Of a stretch of 64,000 nucleotides of DNA, positions 1 to 8,222 are shown in pieces. Below the pieces are notes generated by a model. That model did not search any database. It was not told the DNA's origin and worked only from the letters and a program-made list of their open reading frames with translations. The first letter of the stretch is position 1; each line of letters opens with the position of its first letter. The stretch is from contig ONPY01000002.1 of assembly GCA_900319835.1 (NCBI GenBank), positions 1-64,000 on the forward strand, in the 5' to 3' direction. The position numbers and the translations under genes were made by a program. The DNA comes from an uncultured Eubacteriales bacterium. Lineage in GTDB: Bacteria; Bacillota_A; Clostridia; Oscillospirales; Oscillospiraceae.

Positions 1-914
1 AAGCGCATGGCGTCGCTGTGCTCGATGCAGTAGCTCATCCACGCGGGCATGATCACGGACAGACCCGCGCCGTGGGCGCAGTCAAACACCGCGGAGAGCA
101 CGTGCTCCAGGTGGTGGCTGTTCCAGTCCTGCTTGCGGCCGACGCCCATGATGTCGTTGTGTACGACCATGCCGGCCCACATGATGTTGGCCCTGGCCTC
201 GTAGTTGTGGGGATCCTCCATGACCCGTCTGCCCTCGTGCATCATGGCCAGCACGATGCCCTCCAGCATGCGGTCGGTGGTCTCCACGTTCTTGGTGGGG
301 GTGAAGTAGCGCTCAAAGGCGTGGGAGATGATGTCGGTCACGCCGCAGGCGGTCTGGAAGGCGGGCAGACTCTCGGTGAGCACGGGATCCATGATGGAGA
401 ATTTGGGGCGGATGCAGTCGGCCTCGGCCGCGGTCTTCTCCAGCGTCTTTTCGTTGGTGATGATGGCGTCGGGGGAGCCCTCGCTGCCGGAGGCAGCGAT
501 GGTCAACACTACGCCGACAGGCAGGGAGACCTCAGGCACCTTGCCGGAGAAGAAGTCCCAGAAGTCCCCGTCATAGGGCACGCCCATGGCGATGGTCTTG
601 GCGGTGTCGATGACGCTGCCGCCGCCGACGGCAAGCAGGAAGTCGACCTTCTCCTTGCGGGCGAGCTCGATGCCCTCATAGACGAGACCGCTGCGGGGGT
701 TGGGCTTGACGCCGCCGAGCTCGAGGGCGCCGAGACCCTCGGCCTCCAGGGAGGCCTTGACTCTGTCCAACAGACCGGACTTTTTGGCGGACTGACCACC
801 GTAGACGACCAGCACGCGGCTGCCGCCGAACTTCTTGACATACTTGCCGGCGTCATTCTCGCGGTCCCGGCCGAAGACGAAATACGTGGGGCTGTAGAAA
901 TCGAAATTATTCAT
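1..914 (-). CDS. Iron-containing alcohol dehydrogenase (partial, C-terminus outside window)
   Basis: This is a group III iron-dependent alcohol dehydrogenase of the butanol dehydrogenase/YqhD type, which reduces aldehydes to alcohols with NAD(P)H in the cytoplasm. The N-terminal ~304 residues are present and the C-terminus runs off the left edge. The nucleotide-binding motif GGGSVID lies near residue 100. A metal-site stretch HHLEHVLSAVFDCAHGAG has the His ligands expected of the family. The ATG at 914 follows a GGAG ribosome-binding site. It is the last visible gene of the mtnK-mtnA-aldolase operon, where an aldehyde reductase would fit after the aldolase. The exact substrate (acetaldehyde, methylthioacetaldehyde or another) cannot be read from sequence. 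Family assignment is secure; the role is inferred from context. Confidence 0.9.
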   Translation of the reverse strand, partial: MNNFDFYSPTYFVFGRDRENDAGKYVKKFGGSRVLVVYGGQSAKKSGLLDRVKASLEAEGLGALELGGVKPNPRSGLVYEGIELARKEKVDFLLAVGGGSVIDTAKTIAMGVPYDGDFWDFFSGKVPEVSLPVGVVLTIAASGSEGSPDAIITNEKTLEKTAAEADCIRPKFSIMDPVLTESLPAFQTACGVTDIISHAFERYFTPTKNVETTDRMLEGIVLAMMHEGRRVMEDPHNYEARANIMWAGMVVHNDIMGVGRKQDWNSHHLEHVLSAVFDCAHGAGLSVIMPAWMSYCIEHSDAMR

Positions 915-970
915 ACGCTGCTCCTTCTTGTCTTGTTGTCCTCAACGGCGAAATGGTTATCGAAGCTGAA

Positions 971-1636
971 TTAGTAGCCCTTCTTGCCGCTGTTGGGCTG
1001 GCCGTAGGACTTGAAGCTCTCGAAGACCTCGTCCATCTCGGCCTTGGTGAGGATGTTGGGCTTGCCGATGCACATGGCGCGGTACTGCAGCTCCGCGATG
1101 TACTCCAGGTTCTTGGCCAGACCGAAGGTGCTCTTCAGGTTCTTGCCGCAGACCATGATGCCGTGGTTGGCAAGCAGCACGGCGTCGCCGTCGCCGCAGT
1201 ACTTGACCGCGTCGTTGGCCAGCTCCGGAGTGCCGAAGGTGTGGTAGGGGGCGCAGGGGACCTCATAGCAGTTGGCGTCGGCCAGGACGTAGTGGACGGC
1301 CTGGATGGGCATGCCCAGCACCGCAAAGGTGGTGCAGAAGCGGGAGTGGGTGTGGACCAGGGCGCGGCAGTTGGGTTTGTGCTTATAGAACTCGGTGTGC
1401 ATATCCCACTCGCTGGAGGGCTTGCGCTTGCCGTCGACAATGTGGGACTCCAGGTCCATGACGACGATGTCCTCGGGGGTGGTCTCCATGTAGCCGATGC
1501 CGGAGGGCTTGATGCACATCAGACCCAGCTCGGGATTGTAGATGCTCTGGTTGCCGCTGGTGCCGGGGCAGAGACCGGAAGAGCTCATCTGCTTGCCGAT
1601 TTCAACCATCAGTTCGCGTTCTTCTTGCATGATCAT
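971..1636 (-). CDS. Class II aldolase (fuculose-1-phosphate aldolase/AraD family; Ald2/DrdA-like candidate)
   Basis: This is a zinc-dependent class II aldolase that typically splits a ketose 1-phosphate into DHAP and an aldehyde. With the start used here the protein has 221 residues, normal for FucA/RhaD relatives. Visible catalytic features are SSE (Glu ~76), the metal ligands His95 and His97 in HTH, and His158 in LLANHG. I chose the ATG at 1636 because GGAGG (1646-1650) lies 8 bases upstream. The further-upstream ATG at 1651 contains that same GGAGG inside its own first codons and is unlikely. Next to MtnK and MtnA homologues, it is a good candidate for the aldolase that cleaves 5-(methylthio)ribulose 1-phosphate or 5-deoxyribulose 1-phosphate. 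That specificity is an inference. Confidence 0.9.
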   Translation of the reverse strand: MIMQEERELMVEIGKQMSSSGLCPGTSGNQSIYNPELGLMCIKPSGIGYMETTPEDIVVMDLESHIVDGKRKPSSEWDMHTEFYKHKPNCRALVHTHSRFCTTFAVLGMPIQAVHYVLADANCYEVPCAPYHTFGTPELANDAVKYCGDGDAVLLANHGIMVCGKNLKSTFGLAKNLEYIAELQYRAMCIGKPNILTKAEMDEVFESFKSYGQPNSGKKGY

Positions 1637-1669
1637 AGTGGGATCCTCCATTTATAAATTTTTTTGTTT

Positions 1670-3121
1670 TTATGATTTGCTGACAGGGGGGTTGGCGGCC
1701 ATGCGCCGGGTGCTCCACTGGGTGTGGTAGCGGCGGATCAGCTCGCCGCTGCGGGGGCGGTAGCAGTTTTCCCCGCCGTTTCCCAAAGCGGGGGCCTCCA
1801 GGCCCAGCGCCTTGTTGCAGATGGCGACAAGCCCCAGGACCGTGGCCTGCTCGAAGCCGGGCTTGAGCCGCAGCTCCAGCCCCGACAGATCCGCCAGCAT
1901 CTGACACAACGCATCGGAGCGGAAGCCGCCGCCGCAGCCGAGCACATAATCCCGGCTGTGGCCCGAAAGCTGGCGCAGACGCCAGAGCTGCTCATAGATG
2001 GAGCAGGCGATATCCGCCAGTTCCGCCCAGAGAAACTCCGCCCGGTCCACGCCGTCGGGGAAGGGGCCGTTGAAGAAGAAGCCGCTGTTTTTCAGCGGGC
2101 GCCGTTCGTAAAACAGCAGAGAGCTGAAGGAGGCGGTGCAGGCAAAGTCGCGCTTGGCGGCGTAGATCCGCTCCAGTTCCTCATAGCTCACATCCGGGCA
2201 GAGGGAGTTTTTCATCCGCTGGTAATTCAGTCCCGTGACGCCCGGGTTCATCTCGATGAGATAGCCTCTGGCGCCGAGGTTCGCGTCCGTCCAGATACGC
2301 TGCTTGACGTCGTGGACCTTGAAGTCCACCAGCGCGCAGACCGGGGAGGTGGTGCCGGAGACGATGGCAATGTCGCCGGGCTCAATGCCGGTCTGGATGA
2401 GGGCTGCCTGGGTGTCGGCCCCGCCCACAATGAAGCGTGCGTCATCCGCCATGCCCAGCTCCTCTCGCAGGGCGGGGAGGACGGGCCCGGCGCTGTCGCC
2501 GGCCATGGCCATCGGGGGCAGCAGGCCGCGGTCCACGCCGTAGGCCCGGCAGAGAAAGTCCGACCAGCTGCGCGCTTCCAGATCGTACAGCTGGGTCTCG
2601 CAGGCCTGCGAGGGCTCAAAGACCGCGTTGCCCGTGAAGATCCAGGCGATGAAGCCGGACAGACTCAGCACCGTGCCGATGCGCTCATAGAGCGCGGTCC
2701 GGCGCTTGCGGAGCCCCAGGAGCTTGGCCGCGCAGAAATCCTCCGTGACCCATTTGCCGGAGCGCTCGTAGATCTGCGCCTGATCGCGGATCTCCTCCAT
2801 GAACTCCCGGCCGCGGTTGTCGATGTTGGGCAACCCGTAGAAGGCCCGGTCCTCCCGGTCCAGCAGCACGATGGTCTGCCGGGCGCCGGCCGAGGAGACG
2901 GCGCGGACGCGGATCTCGGGGTACTCGGCATGGAGCTCGCGGCAGCAGCGCAGGATCTCCGCCTGCCATTCCTCCGGCAGGAAGTACTGCGCGTCGGGGT
3001 AAGCTTCGTCCCGGTAGTAGCGGTTGAAGAAGCTGCGCATGGCGACAAGCTCCCCCTCGCTGCTCACCAGGGCGACACGGGTACTGCCCGTGCCGAGATC
3101 GATCAGAAGGTGGTGTTCCAT
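1670..3121 (-). CDS. FGGY-family carbohydrate kinase
   Basis: This is a 483-residue sugar kinase of the FGGY family (xylulokinase, ribulokinase, glycerol kinase and relatives), which phosphorylates a sugar or polyol with ATP. The N-terminal phosphate-1 motif is present as LIDLGTGSTRVAL (residues ~5-17). A second ATP-binding region with GGADTQAALIQTG lies near residue 240, and the C-terminal adenosine motif is GCGGGFRSDALC. The start at 3121 lies 6 bases beyond the stop of the upstream dehydrogenase gene, with only a weak SD, so translation may be coupled. It sits between the dehydrogenase and the aldolase of a methylthioribose/deoxyribose-type operon that already has its own MtnK kinase. Its substrate is therefore an open question. 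The family is clear; the substrate is unknown. Confidence 0.88.
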   Translation of the reverse strand: MEHHLLIDLGTGSTRVALVSSEGELVAMRSFFNRYYRDEAYPDAQYFLPEEWQAEILRCCRELHAEYPEIRVRAVSSAGARQTIVLLDREDRAFYGLPNIDNRGREFMEEIRDQAQIYERSGKWVTEDFCAAKLLGLRKRRTALYERIGTVLSLSGFIAWIFTGNAVFEPSQACETQLYDLEARSWSDFLCRAYGVDRGLLPPMAMAGDSAGPVLPALREELGMADDARFIVGGADTQAALIQTGIEPGDIAIVSGTTSPVCALVDFKVHDVKQRIWTDANLGARGYLIEMNPGVTGLNYQRMKNSLCPDVSYEELERIYAAKRDFACTASFSSLLFYERRPLKNSGFFFNGPFPDGVDRAEFLWAELADIACSIYEQLWRLRQLSGHSRDYVLGCGGGFRSDALCQMLADLSGLELRLKPGFEQATVLGLVAICNKALGLEAPALGNGGENCYRPRSGELIRRYHTQWSTRRMAANPPVSKS

Positions 3122-3127
3122 CTCAAA

Positions 3128-4111
3128 TCAGGCGAGAACGTCCTTGTTGTAGACGATCTTCTGCAGATTCTCACCGGCCAGCCACTGGCGCAGGCGGGCG
3201 TTGAGAATGTCGGCCTGGTGGTTGGTGACCTCGTAGGTGGCGCCGCACATATGCGGGGTGACGATGGTGTTGGGGCAGTCCAGGAACTTGAGATCCTCGG
3301 CCGTGGGCGGCTCGTTGTCGAACACGTCCAGCACGGCGCCGGCGATGGCCTTGTCCATGAGCAGGCGGTAGAGGGCCTCGTTGTCCACCAGGGCGGAGCG
3401 GCCGGCATTGACAAAGAGGGCGTCGGGCTTCATGGAGCGCAGCAGCTTTTCGGTGACGATGCCGCGGGTAGAGTCGCTGACAGGCAGGTGCAGGGAGACG
3501 ACGTCGCAGGTGGCAAACAGCTCTTCCAGGCTCAGGGACTTGTAGTTGCCGTACTGGCGGCCCTTGTAGTCGTAGTAGCAGACGTCGCAGTCAAAGGCGT
3601 CCAGGATCTTCGCGGCAGCCTGGGCCACGGCGCCGAAGCCCACGAGGCCGACCCGCTTGTACTGCAGCTCATGGCCCATCCACAGGAAGTAGGGGGTGGT
3701 GCCGGGGACCCAGCCGCCGTCCTTGACCCACTGGATGGATTCCAGCCCGTGGCGCATGTGCATGATGGTCAGGGCGACGACCATCTCGGCCACAGCCTGG
3801 TTGTTGCGGCCCGGGGTGCAGAGCACGGGGATGCCGGCGGCGGTGCAGGCGGGAATCTGGAGATTCGCGGGGGTAGCGCGGCAGTCGCCGATGACCTTCA
3901 GTCCCTTGTAGCCGGCCAGGACCTTCTCGGTCACACGGTCGAGCTCAGTGATGAGCACGTCGGGCTGCTCCTTGAGCAGATGCTCCAGCATCTCATCCTC
4001 ATAGTAGCGCTCGCCGGTCGCATTCCAGGGCTCGTAGACGACCTCATCAAACATTTCGCGGAGCTCAGCCAGGCGATTTTCGGGGTAGGGAGCGCGAACA
4101 TAAACTTTCAT
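3128..4111 (-). CDS. D-isomer-specific 2-hydroxyacid dehydrogenase (phosphoglycerate dehydrogenase-like)
   Basis: This is a 327-residue NAD(P)-dependent D-2-hydroxyacid dehydrogenase, interconverting a 2-hydroxyacid and a 2-ketoacid. The Rossmann motif is VGLVGFGAVA (residues ~154-163). The three expected catalytic residues are visible: Arg238 in NAGRSALVD, Glu267 in DVFDNEPP and His287 in TPHMCGAT. An AAAAGGAG-type SD precedes the ATG. There is no ACT or other regulatory tail, so this is the short form rather than a full SerA. It follows mtnA and precedes the FGGY kinase in one minus-strand operon. It may process an acid derived from the pathway, but no known DHAP-shunt scheme that I recall needs it. 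The family is certain; the substrate is not. Confidence 0.9.
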   Translation of the reverse strand: MKVYVRAPYPENRLAELREMFDEVVYEPWNATGERYYEDEMLEHLLKEQPDVLITELDRVTEKVLAGYKGLKVIGDCRATPANLQIPACTAAGIPVLCTPGRNNQAVAEMVVALTIMHMRHGLESIQWVKDGGWVPGTTPYFLWMGHELQYKRVGLVGFGAVAQAAAKILDAFDCDVCYYDYKGRQYGNYKSLSLEELFATCDVVSLHLPVSDSTRGIVTEKLLRSMKPDALFVNAGRSALVDNEALYRLLMDKAIAGAVLDVFDNEPPTAEDLKFLDCPNTIVTPHMCGATYEVTNHQADILNARLRQWLAGENLQKIVYNKDVLA

Positions 4112-4151
4112 GGGACTTCTCCTTTTCTATATGAAAAATTTATTTGTCGAC

Positions 4152-5204
4152 TCAGTAGAAGGCTTTGACCTCGCTGTCAAAGTAGCGGTCCAGCAGATAG
4201 GGCACATACACGCCCTTGTCGGTGACCGCGCCGGAGATCAGATGGGGCGGCACGATGTCAAAGGAGGGATAGATGGCCTTGACCTGGGGCAGGCAGTTGG
4301 GGATGCCGCGGTAGCGCAGCACCTGCTCGGGATCGCGCATCTCGATGACGATGTCGTCTTTGGTCAGCTTGTCCCGGTCGGGGATGCCGGTGACGTAGTA
4401 GGGGATACCGAAGTATTTGGCGAGGATCGCGATCTGGAAGGTGCCGATCTTGTTGGCAATGTGTCCGTCGCGGGCGATGGAGTCAGCCGCGGAGGTGAAG
4501 AGATCGATGCCCTCGTGCTGCATGGCGTAGGCGATCATGTTGTCGGTGAGCACTGTGGTCTCAAAGCCCATCTCCGCAAAGCAGCTGGAGGTGAGCCGGG
4601 CGCCCTGGAGATAGGGGCGGGTCTCGGCGCAGTAGACGCGAAAGTCCTTGCCCTGCTCCCGTGCGGCGCGGATGACGGTGCCGATGATGGTCTCTCCGAA
4701 GCACTGGGTCAGGATGCTGCCGCCCTGGGGGATCAGCTCAGCCAGATAGTTGCCCACGATCTGCATGGTGCTGTAGCGGCGATTGAGGGATTCCACGGTG
4801 GAGTCCACAATGGCCTGGATGGGGTCACCGCCCGCCTCCAGCGCGGCCTCTGCCAGCTCCGCCGCGCGGTAGGTGATCTGCCCGTAACGGTTGGCGGTGG
4901 TGGGCCTGGCGTGGGCCAGGTCGTAGGCGGCCTGCTTGAGGAAGGCCACCTGCTTTTCTTTGCTCTCGCCCTTCACCTGCCAGGCGGCCAGGGCCATGCC
5001 CATGCCCACGGCGGTGTAGGGGCCGGCGGACTGGGTCACCATGTCGGCAATGGCCTGGGCGACCTGCTGGTAGCTCTCGCACTCGACAAAGCGGACCTCG
5101 GTGGGAAAAACGCGGCGGTCGAGAATGCGGACCTTGCCGCTTTCATACCAGGCGACGTTTTCGTACTTGAGCAGGAAGGGCATATTCTGATCCATGCGTT
5201 CCAT
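4152..5204 (-). CDS. mtnA: MtnA-type isomerase (5-methylthioribose-1-phosphate isomerase / eIF2B-alpha-like)
   Basis: This 350-residue protein belongs to the eIF2B alpha/beta/delta-like aldose-ketose isomerases. In MtnA it converts 5-methylthioribose 1-phosphate to 5-methylthioribulose 1-phosphate; DrdI relatives act on 5-deoxyribose 1-phosphate. The catalytic Cys168 is in GGSILTQCFGETIIG and the catalytic Asp241 is in SAADSIARDGHIANKIGT. The substrate-loop sequence TRPYLQGARLT is also present. The ATG at 5204 is preceded by GGAGG at 8 bases. That SD overlaps the stop codon of mtnK, so the two genes are translationally linked. Ribose-1,5-bisphosphate isomerase is a related alternative, but the adjacent MtnK argues for a 5-substituted ribose phosphate. 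Confidence 0.88.
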   Translation of the reverse strand: MERMDQNMPFLLKYENVAWYESGKVRILDRRVFPTEVRFVECESYQQVAQAIADMVTQSAGPYTAVGMGMALAAWQVKGESKEKQVAFLKQAAYDLAHARPTTANRYGQITYRAAELAEAALEAGGDPIQAIVDSTVESLNRRYSTMQIVGNYLAELIPQGGSILTQCFGETIIGTVIRAAREQGKDFRVYCAETRPYLQGARLTSSCFAEMGFETTVLTDNMIAYAMQHEGIDLFTSAADSIARDGHIANKIGTFQIAILAKYFGIPYYVTGIPDRDKLTKDDIVIEMRDPEQVLRYRGIPNCLPQVKAIYPSFDIVPPHLISGAVTDKGVYVPYLLDRYFDSEVKAFY

Positions 5205-5217
5205 GGCATTGTCCTCC

Positions 5218-6432
5218 TTAGGCCAGAATCAGGCGGAACAGCTCCACCACATCTTTGCCGGTGCAAAGTGTCTCCCGCTGCTTGATGAGGGCGACGCCCA
5301 GCTTCACGAGCGCGCGCTCCATGGGGACGCGCTGACTGAGATCGGACACGGAGGAGACCTCCATGACCTTGGAGTCGCCCACGGTGCGGCGGACGATCTC
5401 GGTGCCGGCATAGCCGAGGGAGTCGGCCATGACGGAGTCGAGGTAGTATTTCTTGAAAGCAGCGGTGCGGTAGAGCGGGAAAGCGACCAGCTCGTCGTAC
5501 TTCTTCTCCAGCTTTTCGCGCGTGAGATCGTAGGTCTCCGCGATGAGCCTGGCCAGGGCCTCAATGGCCTGCTGCGCGGCGGGATCGTTCGGACGGGTGA
5601 AGGCCTTGTTGGCCCAGGAGAAGAAGAGGTTGCCGATGACGTTGCCGATGTCGTAGCCCATGGGGCCGTAGAAGGCAAACTCCGGGTCCAGCACCTTCAG
5701 CCCCGTCTCGTTAGCAAAGATGGAGCCGGAGTGCAGGTCGCCGTGCATCAGCGCCTGGGCGTTGTTCATGAAGTTGAGACGCAGTTTGCCCACCTCGGTG
5801 TGCAGGGCCTCGTCCTCATACAGGTGTTCCCGCACAAATTCCTCGTTGCCCGGGGTGATGATGTTGCGGTTTTTGTAATTGTAATAGGGCTCGGTCAGCA
5901 CCAGATCCTCGGTGATCTTGCAGAGCTCCGGGTTGGTGTAGAACCTGACGCGCTTTTTCTTCTCCTCCGCGTCGATCACGAGATCCGTGGTGGGCAGCAG
6001 GGTGTCCGCCATGAAGGAGGAGATGTTCTCGCTGATGTGGGGATAGACCCGGTCCGCGGCCAGTTCTTTGCGGAGATTGCCGTAAGCGCTCACGTCCTCC
6101 ATCGAGGTGGCGGACATGGTCTCGTCGTAGTAGTAGACCTCGGGCACATAACCGGGGGCCAGCTCACTCTCCAGCTGGAGGATGGCTGCCTCGATCTTGT
6201 TGCGGTAGATGTCCAGGGGACGGCCGGAGGAGCGGAGCAGGCGGTCGGCCTGCTTGACGATGACCGAGTGCCCGTCGCGTCTGGACCAGATCTTGAAGAC
6301 ATAGTTGATGTTGCCGTCGCCGATCTCGACGCACTCGGTTTCCTCGTCGGGCTCGAAACGGTGAAGGACCTCCACGGCGTAGCGCTTGACGTCCTCGGTG
6401 TTCATCAGGAAAAATTCACTGAAATCTTTCAT
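5218..6432 (-). CDS. mtnK: S-methyl-5-thioribose kinase family protein
   Basis: This is a 404-residue kinase of the MtnK branch of the choline-kinase/APH fold, phosphorylating the C1 hydroxyl of 5-methylthioribose (or 5-deoxyribose) with ATP. The diagnostic catalytic loop HGDLHSGSIF carries Asp232, and the metal-binding DPEFAFYGPMGYDIGN follows at ~249. I place the start at 6432 because GGAGG (6439-6443) lies 6 bases upstream; an in-frame upstream extension has no SD. It is the first gene of a minus-strand operon running through mtnA to the alcohol dehydrogenase, divergent from a DeoR-type regulator. Length and motifs agree with MtnK. Which 5-substituted ribose it prefers is not decidable from sequence. 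Confidence 0.9.
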   Translation of the reverse strand: MKDFSEFFLMNTEDVKRYAVEVLHRFEPDEETECVEIGDGNINYVFKIWSRRDGHSVIVKQADRLLRSSGRPLDIYRNKIEAAILQLESELAPGYVPEVYYYDETMSATSMEDVSAYGNLRKELAADRVYPHISENISSFMADTLLPTTDLVIDAEEKKKRVRFYTNPELCKITEDLVLTEPYYNYKNRNIITPGNEEFVREHLYEDEALHTEVGKLRLNFMNNAQALMHGDLHSGSIFANETGLKVLDPEFAFYGPMGYDIGNVIGNLFFSWANKAFTRPNDPAAQQAIEALARLIAETYDLTREKLEKKYDELVAFPLYRTAAFKKYYLDSVMADSLGYAGTEIVRRTVGDSKVMEVSSVSDLSQRVPMERALVKLGVALIKQRETLCTGKDVVELFRLILA

Positions 6433-6746
6433 GCGAAGCCTCCATACAATCAATAATCGCGATATAATCGTGGTTAAGGTTCTGACAGAAAAACTGCCGC
6501 TATTTATTTAATAGGAAGAAGGGCCAAAGAAACCAGGGCCCGCGCAGAAAACGGGGAGAAATCCATTTCTACAAGTAAACCATACACTAGAAACGGGCAC
6601 AAGTCAACAGAAAGCAAAAAAATCAAACAAAAAAATCAAAAAAGAAAAAGAACAACAGATTTTGTTGACGGTTTATGCACAATTCGTGTATACTATTGAC
6701 CGAGGAAGAACAGCTTTTTAGACACATTTGCCTGGAGGGATTCGCT
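6433..6746. promoter_or_regulatory. Divergent control region between mtnK operon and DeoR regulator
   Basis: This 314-base AT-rich region separates the mtnK operon from the regulator and holds no gene. A minus-strand sigma-70-like promoter is visible: -35 TTGACT (6602-6607), 17-base spacer, -10 TATGGT (6579-6584). This leaves a leader of about 140 bases before mtnK. A plus-strand promoter for the regulator has -35 TTGACG (6665-6670), an 18-base spacer and -10 TATACT (6689-6694). I see no convincing SAM-type riboswitch in the leader, and no clear operator dyad. DeoR-family operators are often direct or inverted repeats in such a region. Confidence 0.6.
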
Positions 6747-7520
6747 ATGCTGAAAATCGAGAGGCACAACATCATCGACCAGGAGATCCGGAAGCAGGGC
6801 TTTGTGCTGGTGCCCGGACTGAGCGAGCTGCTCTGCTGCAGCGAGGAGACCATCCGACGCGATCTCAAGGAGATGGAGAAGGCGGGAAAGCTGGTCCGCA
6901 CCCACGGCGGCGCCTATCTGATCGAAAAATACGACAAGGGATATCCCATTGAGCTGCGCAAATCGTATCTGCAGCACACCAAGGAGCGCCTGGCGGAGAC
7001 GGCCTTTAGCCTGATCCACGAGAATGACGTGATCATGCTCGACTCCAGCACGACCTGCCTTGCCATCGCGCAGATCATCCTGACGCAGGGCATCGCCGTC
7101 ACGCTCATCACCAACTCCCTGGAGGTCTGCAACCTCTTTGGGGAGGCCAATTCCAACATCAACCTGATCTGCGTGGGCGGCACCTTCCGCCGCCGCACCT
7201 CCTCCTTCGCCGATCCCAACACCGTGGAGGCGCTGCGCCGCTACTACGCGGACAAGGCCTTCATCAGCTGCCCGAAGGTCAGCGCCGAGCTGGGACTGTC
7301 GGACAACCACATCAGCGAGGCCAACGTCCGCAAGCAGATGCTGCGCAACGCGCAGACAAAAATCCTGGTGGCGGACCACACCAAGTTTGAGGGCAACGCC
7401 AACATCCTCTTTGAAGGCATGGAGGATCTGAGCGTGATCATCACCGACCAGAAGCTGCCGGAGGAGATGGAGAGCTTCGCCGCCCGGCGGAAGATCGAGG
7501 TGCTCTACAGTCCGGAATAA
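6747..7520 (+). CDS. DeoR/GlpR-family transcriptional regulator
   Basis: This is a 257-residue DNA-binding regulator. An N-terminal winged helix-turn-helix (about residues 5-60, including CSEETIRRDLKEMEKAG and the wing RTHGGA) precedes a DeoR C-terminal sensor domain. That domain has the sugar-phosphate-binding signature MLDSSTTCLAIA and the ITNSLEV segment. Such repressors usually respond to phosphorylated sugars. The ATG at 6747 was chosen because GGAGGG (6734-6739) lies 7 bases upstream; an earlier in-frame ATG lacks an SD and sits between the promoter boxes. It is divergent from mtnK, so it probably controls the salvage operon, with a pathway phosphosugar as a likely effector. It converges with the racemase gene with only 8 bases between the stops. 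Confidence 0.9.
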   Translation: MLKIERHNIIDQEIRKQGFVLVPGLSELLCCSEETIRRDLKEMEKAGKLVRTHGGAYLIEKYDKGYPIELRKSYLQHTKERLAETAFSLIHENDVIMLDSSTTCLAIAQIILTQGIAVTLITNSLEVCNLFGEANSNINLICVGGTFRRRTSSFADPNTVEALRRYYADKAFISCPKVSAELGLSDNHISEANVRKQMLRNAQTKILVADHTKFEGNANILFEGMEDLSVIITDQKLPEEMESFAARRKIEVLYSPE

Positions 7521-7528
7521 GCCCGGAC

Positions 7529-8185
7529 TCAGGCCTGCAGCAGCGCGATCATTTCCTCCGCGGGGTCGATGATCGGGCGGCTGAAGCAGGCCGAGAGCGC
7601 GTCCTTGATATAGGGGAAGTGCGTGCAGCCCAGCAGCAGCGCCTCGCACTCGATCTGCTCAAAATAGGTCATCAGGGTGTCCAGATGGTTCCGGCGGACG
7701 ATCTCCTCCGGGGTATAGCGGGCCTCGATGTCCAGCACCACGGGCAGCAGATCCGCGCACATGGTCAAAATCCGGGGGTTGGCGCGCGTCATGACGCCGT
7801 GCTGGGCGGCCAGAGCCTGGCTGTTGGCGGCGATGATCGCGAGCTTGCTGTACCGCACGGCGAGAGCGCCGTACACGTCCATGGGCGTCACGATCTTCAG
7901 CCCCAGCTCCTCGGCCAGCGCCGGGAAATACACCGAGCCGGAGAGAGAGTTGCAGTAGATAAAGGCGCTTTCACAGCCGTGCGCCATGGCGTCGGTCAGC
8001 AGTCCCCGCAGCACCTTGTGCTTTTCCTCCAGGGACAGGACCTGAAAATAGTTCTGTTCTCTCGGGTCGCTTGATACGGGGTACATCAGCGGGACGATGC
8101 CGTGGGCCGTGAGGACGTCCGCGCCCATTTTCGTGTCGACCGGCGTTCCGGCCAGCACGGCGACAGGGTGTTCCAGATGGCTCAT
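7529..8185 (-). CDS. Aspartate/glutamate racemase-family protein
   Basis: This 218-residue protein has the Asp/Glu/hydantoin racemase fold. The two catalytic cysteines are visible: Cys78 in IYCNSLSG and Cys187 in LLLGCTHFPYI. Such enzymes racemise aspartate or glutamate, or in some branches isomerise maleate. It is shorter than typical MurI (about 260-270 residues), and the usual MurI N-terminal DSG motif is replaced by an LAGTPVDTKMG segment. A dedicated peptidoglycan role is therefore less likely. An AAGGAG SD precedes the ATG. It is the last gene of a minus-strand group after rpiB, from which it is separated by a strong hairpin. The substrate and its link to pentose metabolism are unknown. 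Confidence 0.8.
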   Translation of the reverse strand: MSHLEHPVAVLAGTPVDTKMGADVLTAHGIVPLMYPVSSDPREQNYFQVLSLEEKHKVLRGLLTDAMAHGCESAFIYCNSLSGSVYFPALAEELGLKIVTPMDVYGALAVRYSKLAIIAANSQALAAQHGVMTRANPRILTMCADLLPVVLDIEARYTPEEIVRRNHLDTLMTYFEQIECEALLLGCTHFPYIKDALSACFSRPIIDPAEEMIALLQA

Positions 8186-8222
8186 GTCAGCGCTCCTTTC
8201 AATAAGTCAATATGTCTGTGAG

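Noticed and set aside
1637..1651. The upstream ATG (1651) as the start of the class II aldolase
   Set aside because: The SD for the downstream ATG lies within its first codons, and it has no SD of its own.
1724..4168. A long plus-strand open frame of over 800 codons opposite the FGGY kinase and dehydrogenase genes
   Set aside because: It is a shadow of GC-rich coding DNA: low-complexity Gly/Ala/Val/Asp/His-rich translation, no SD, no family motif, and the opposite strand has clear enzymes.
6433..6746. A SAM-type riboswitch upstream of mtnK
   Set aside because: The leader is long enough to be tempting, but I could not find the conserved stems or a terminator before mtnK.
7529..8185. MurI glutamate racemase for peptidoglycan synthesis
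   Set aside because: The protein is about 50 residues short and lacks the typical MurI N-terminal DSG motif; the operon is metabolic.
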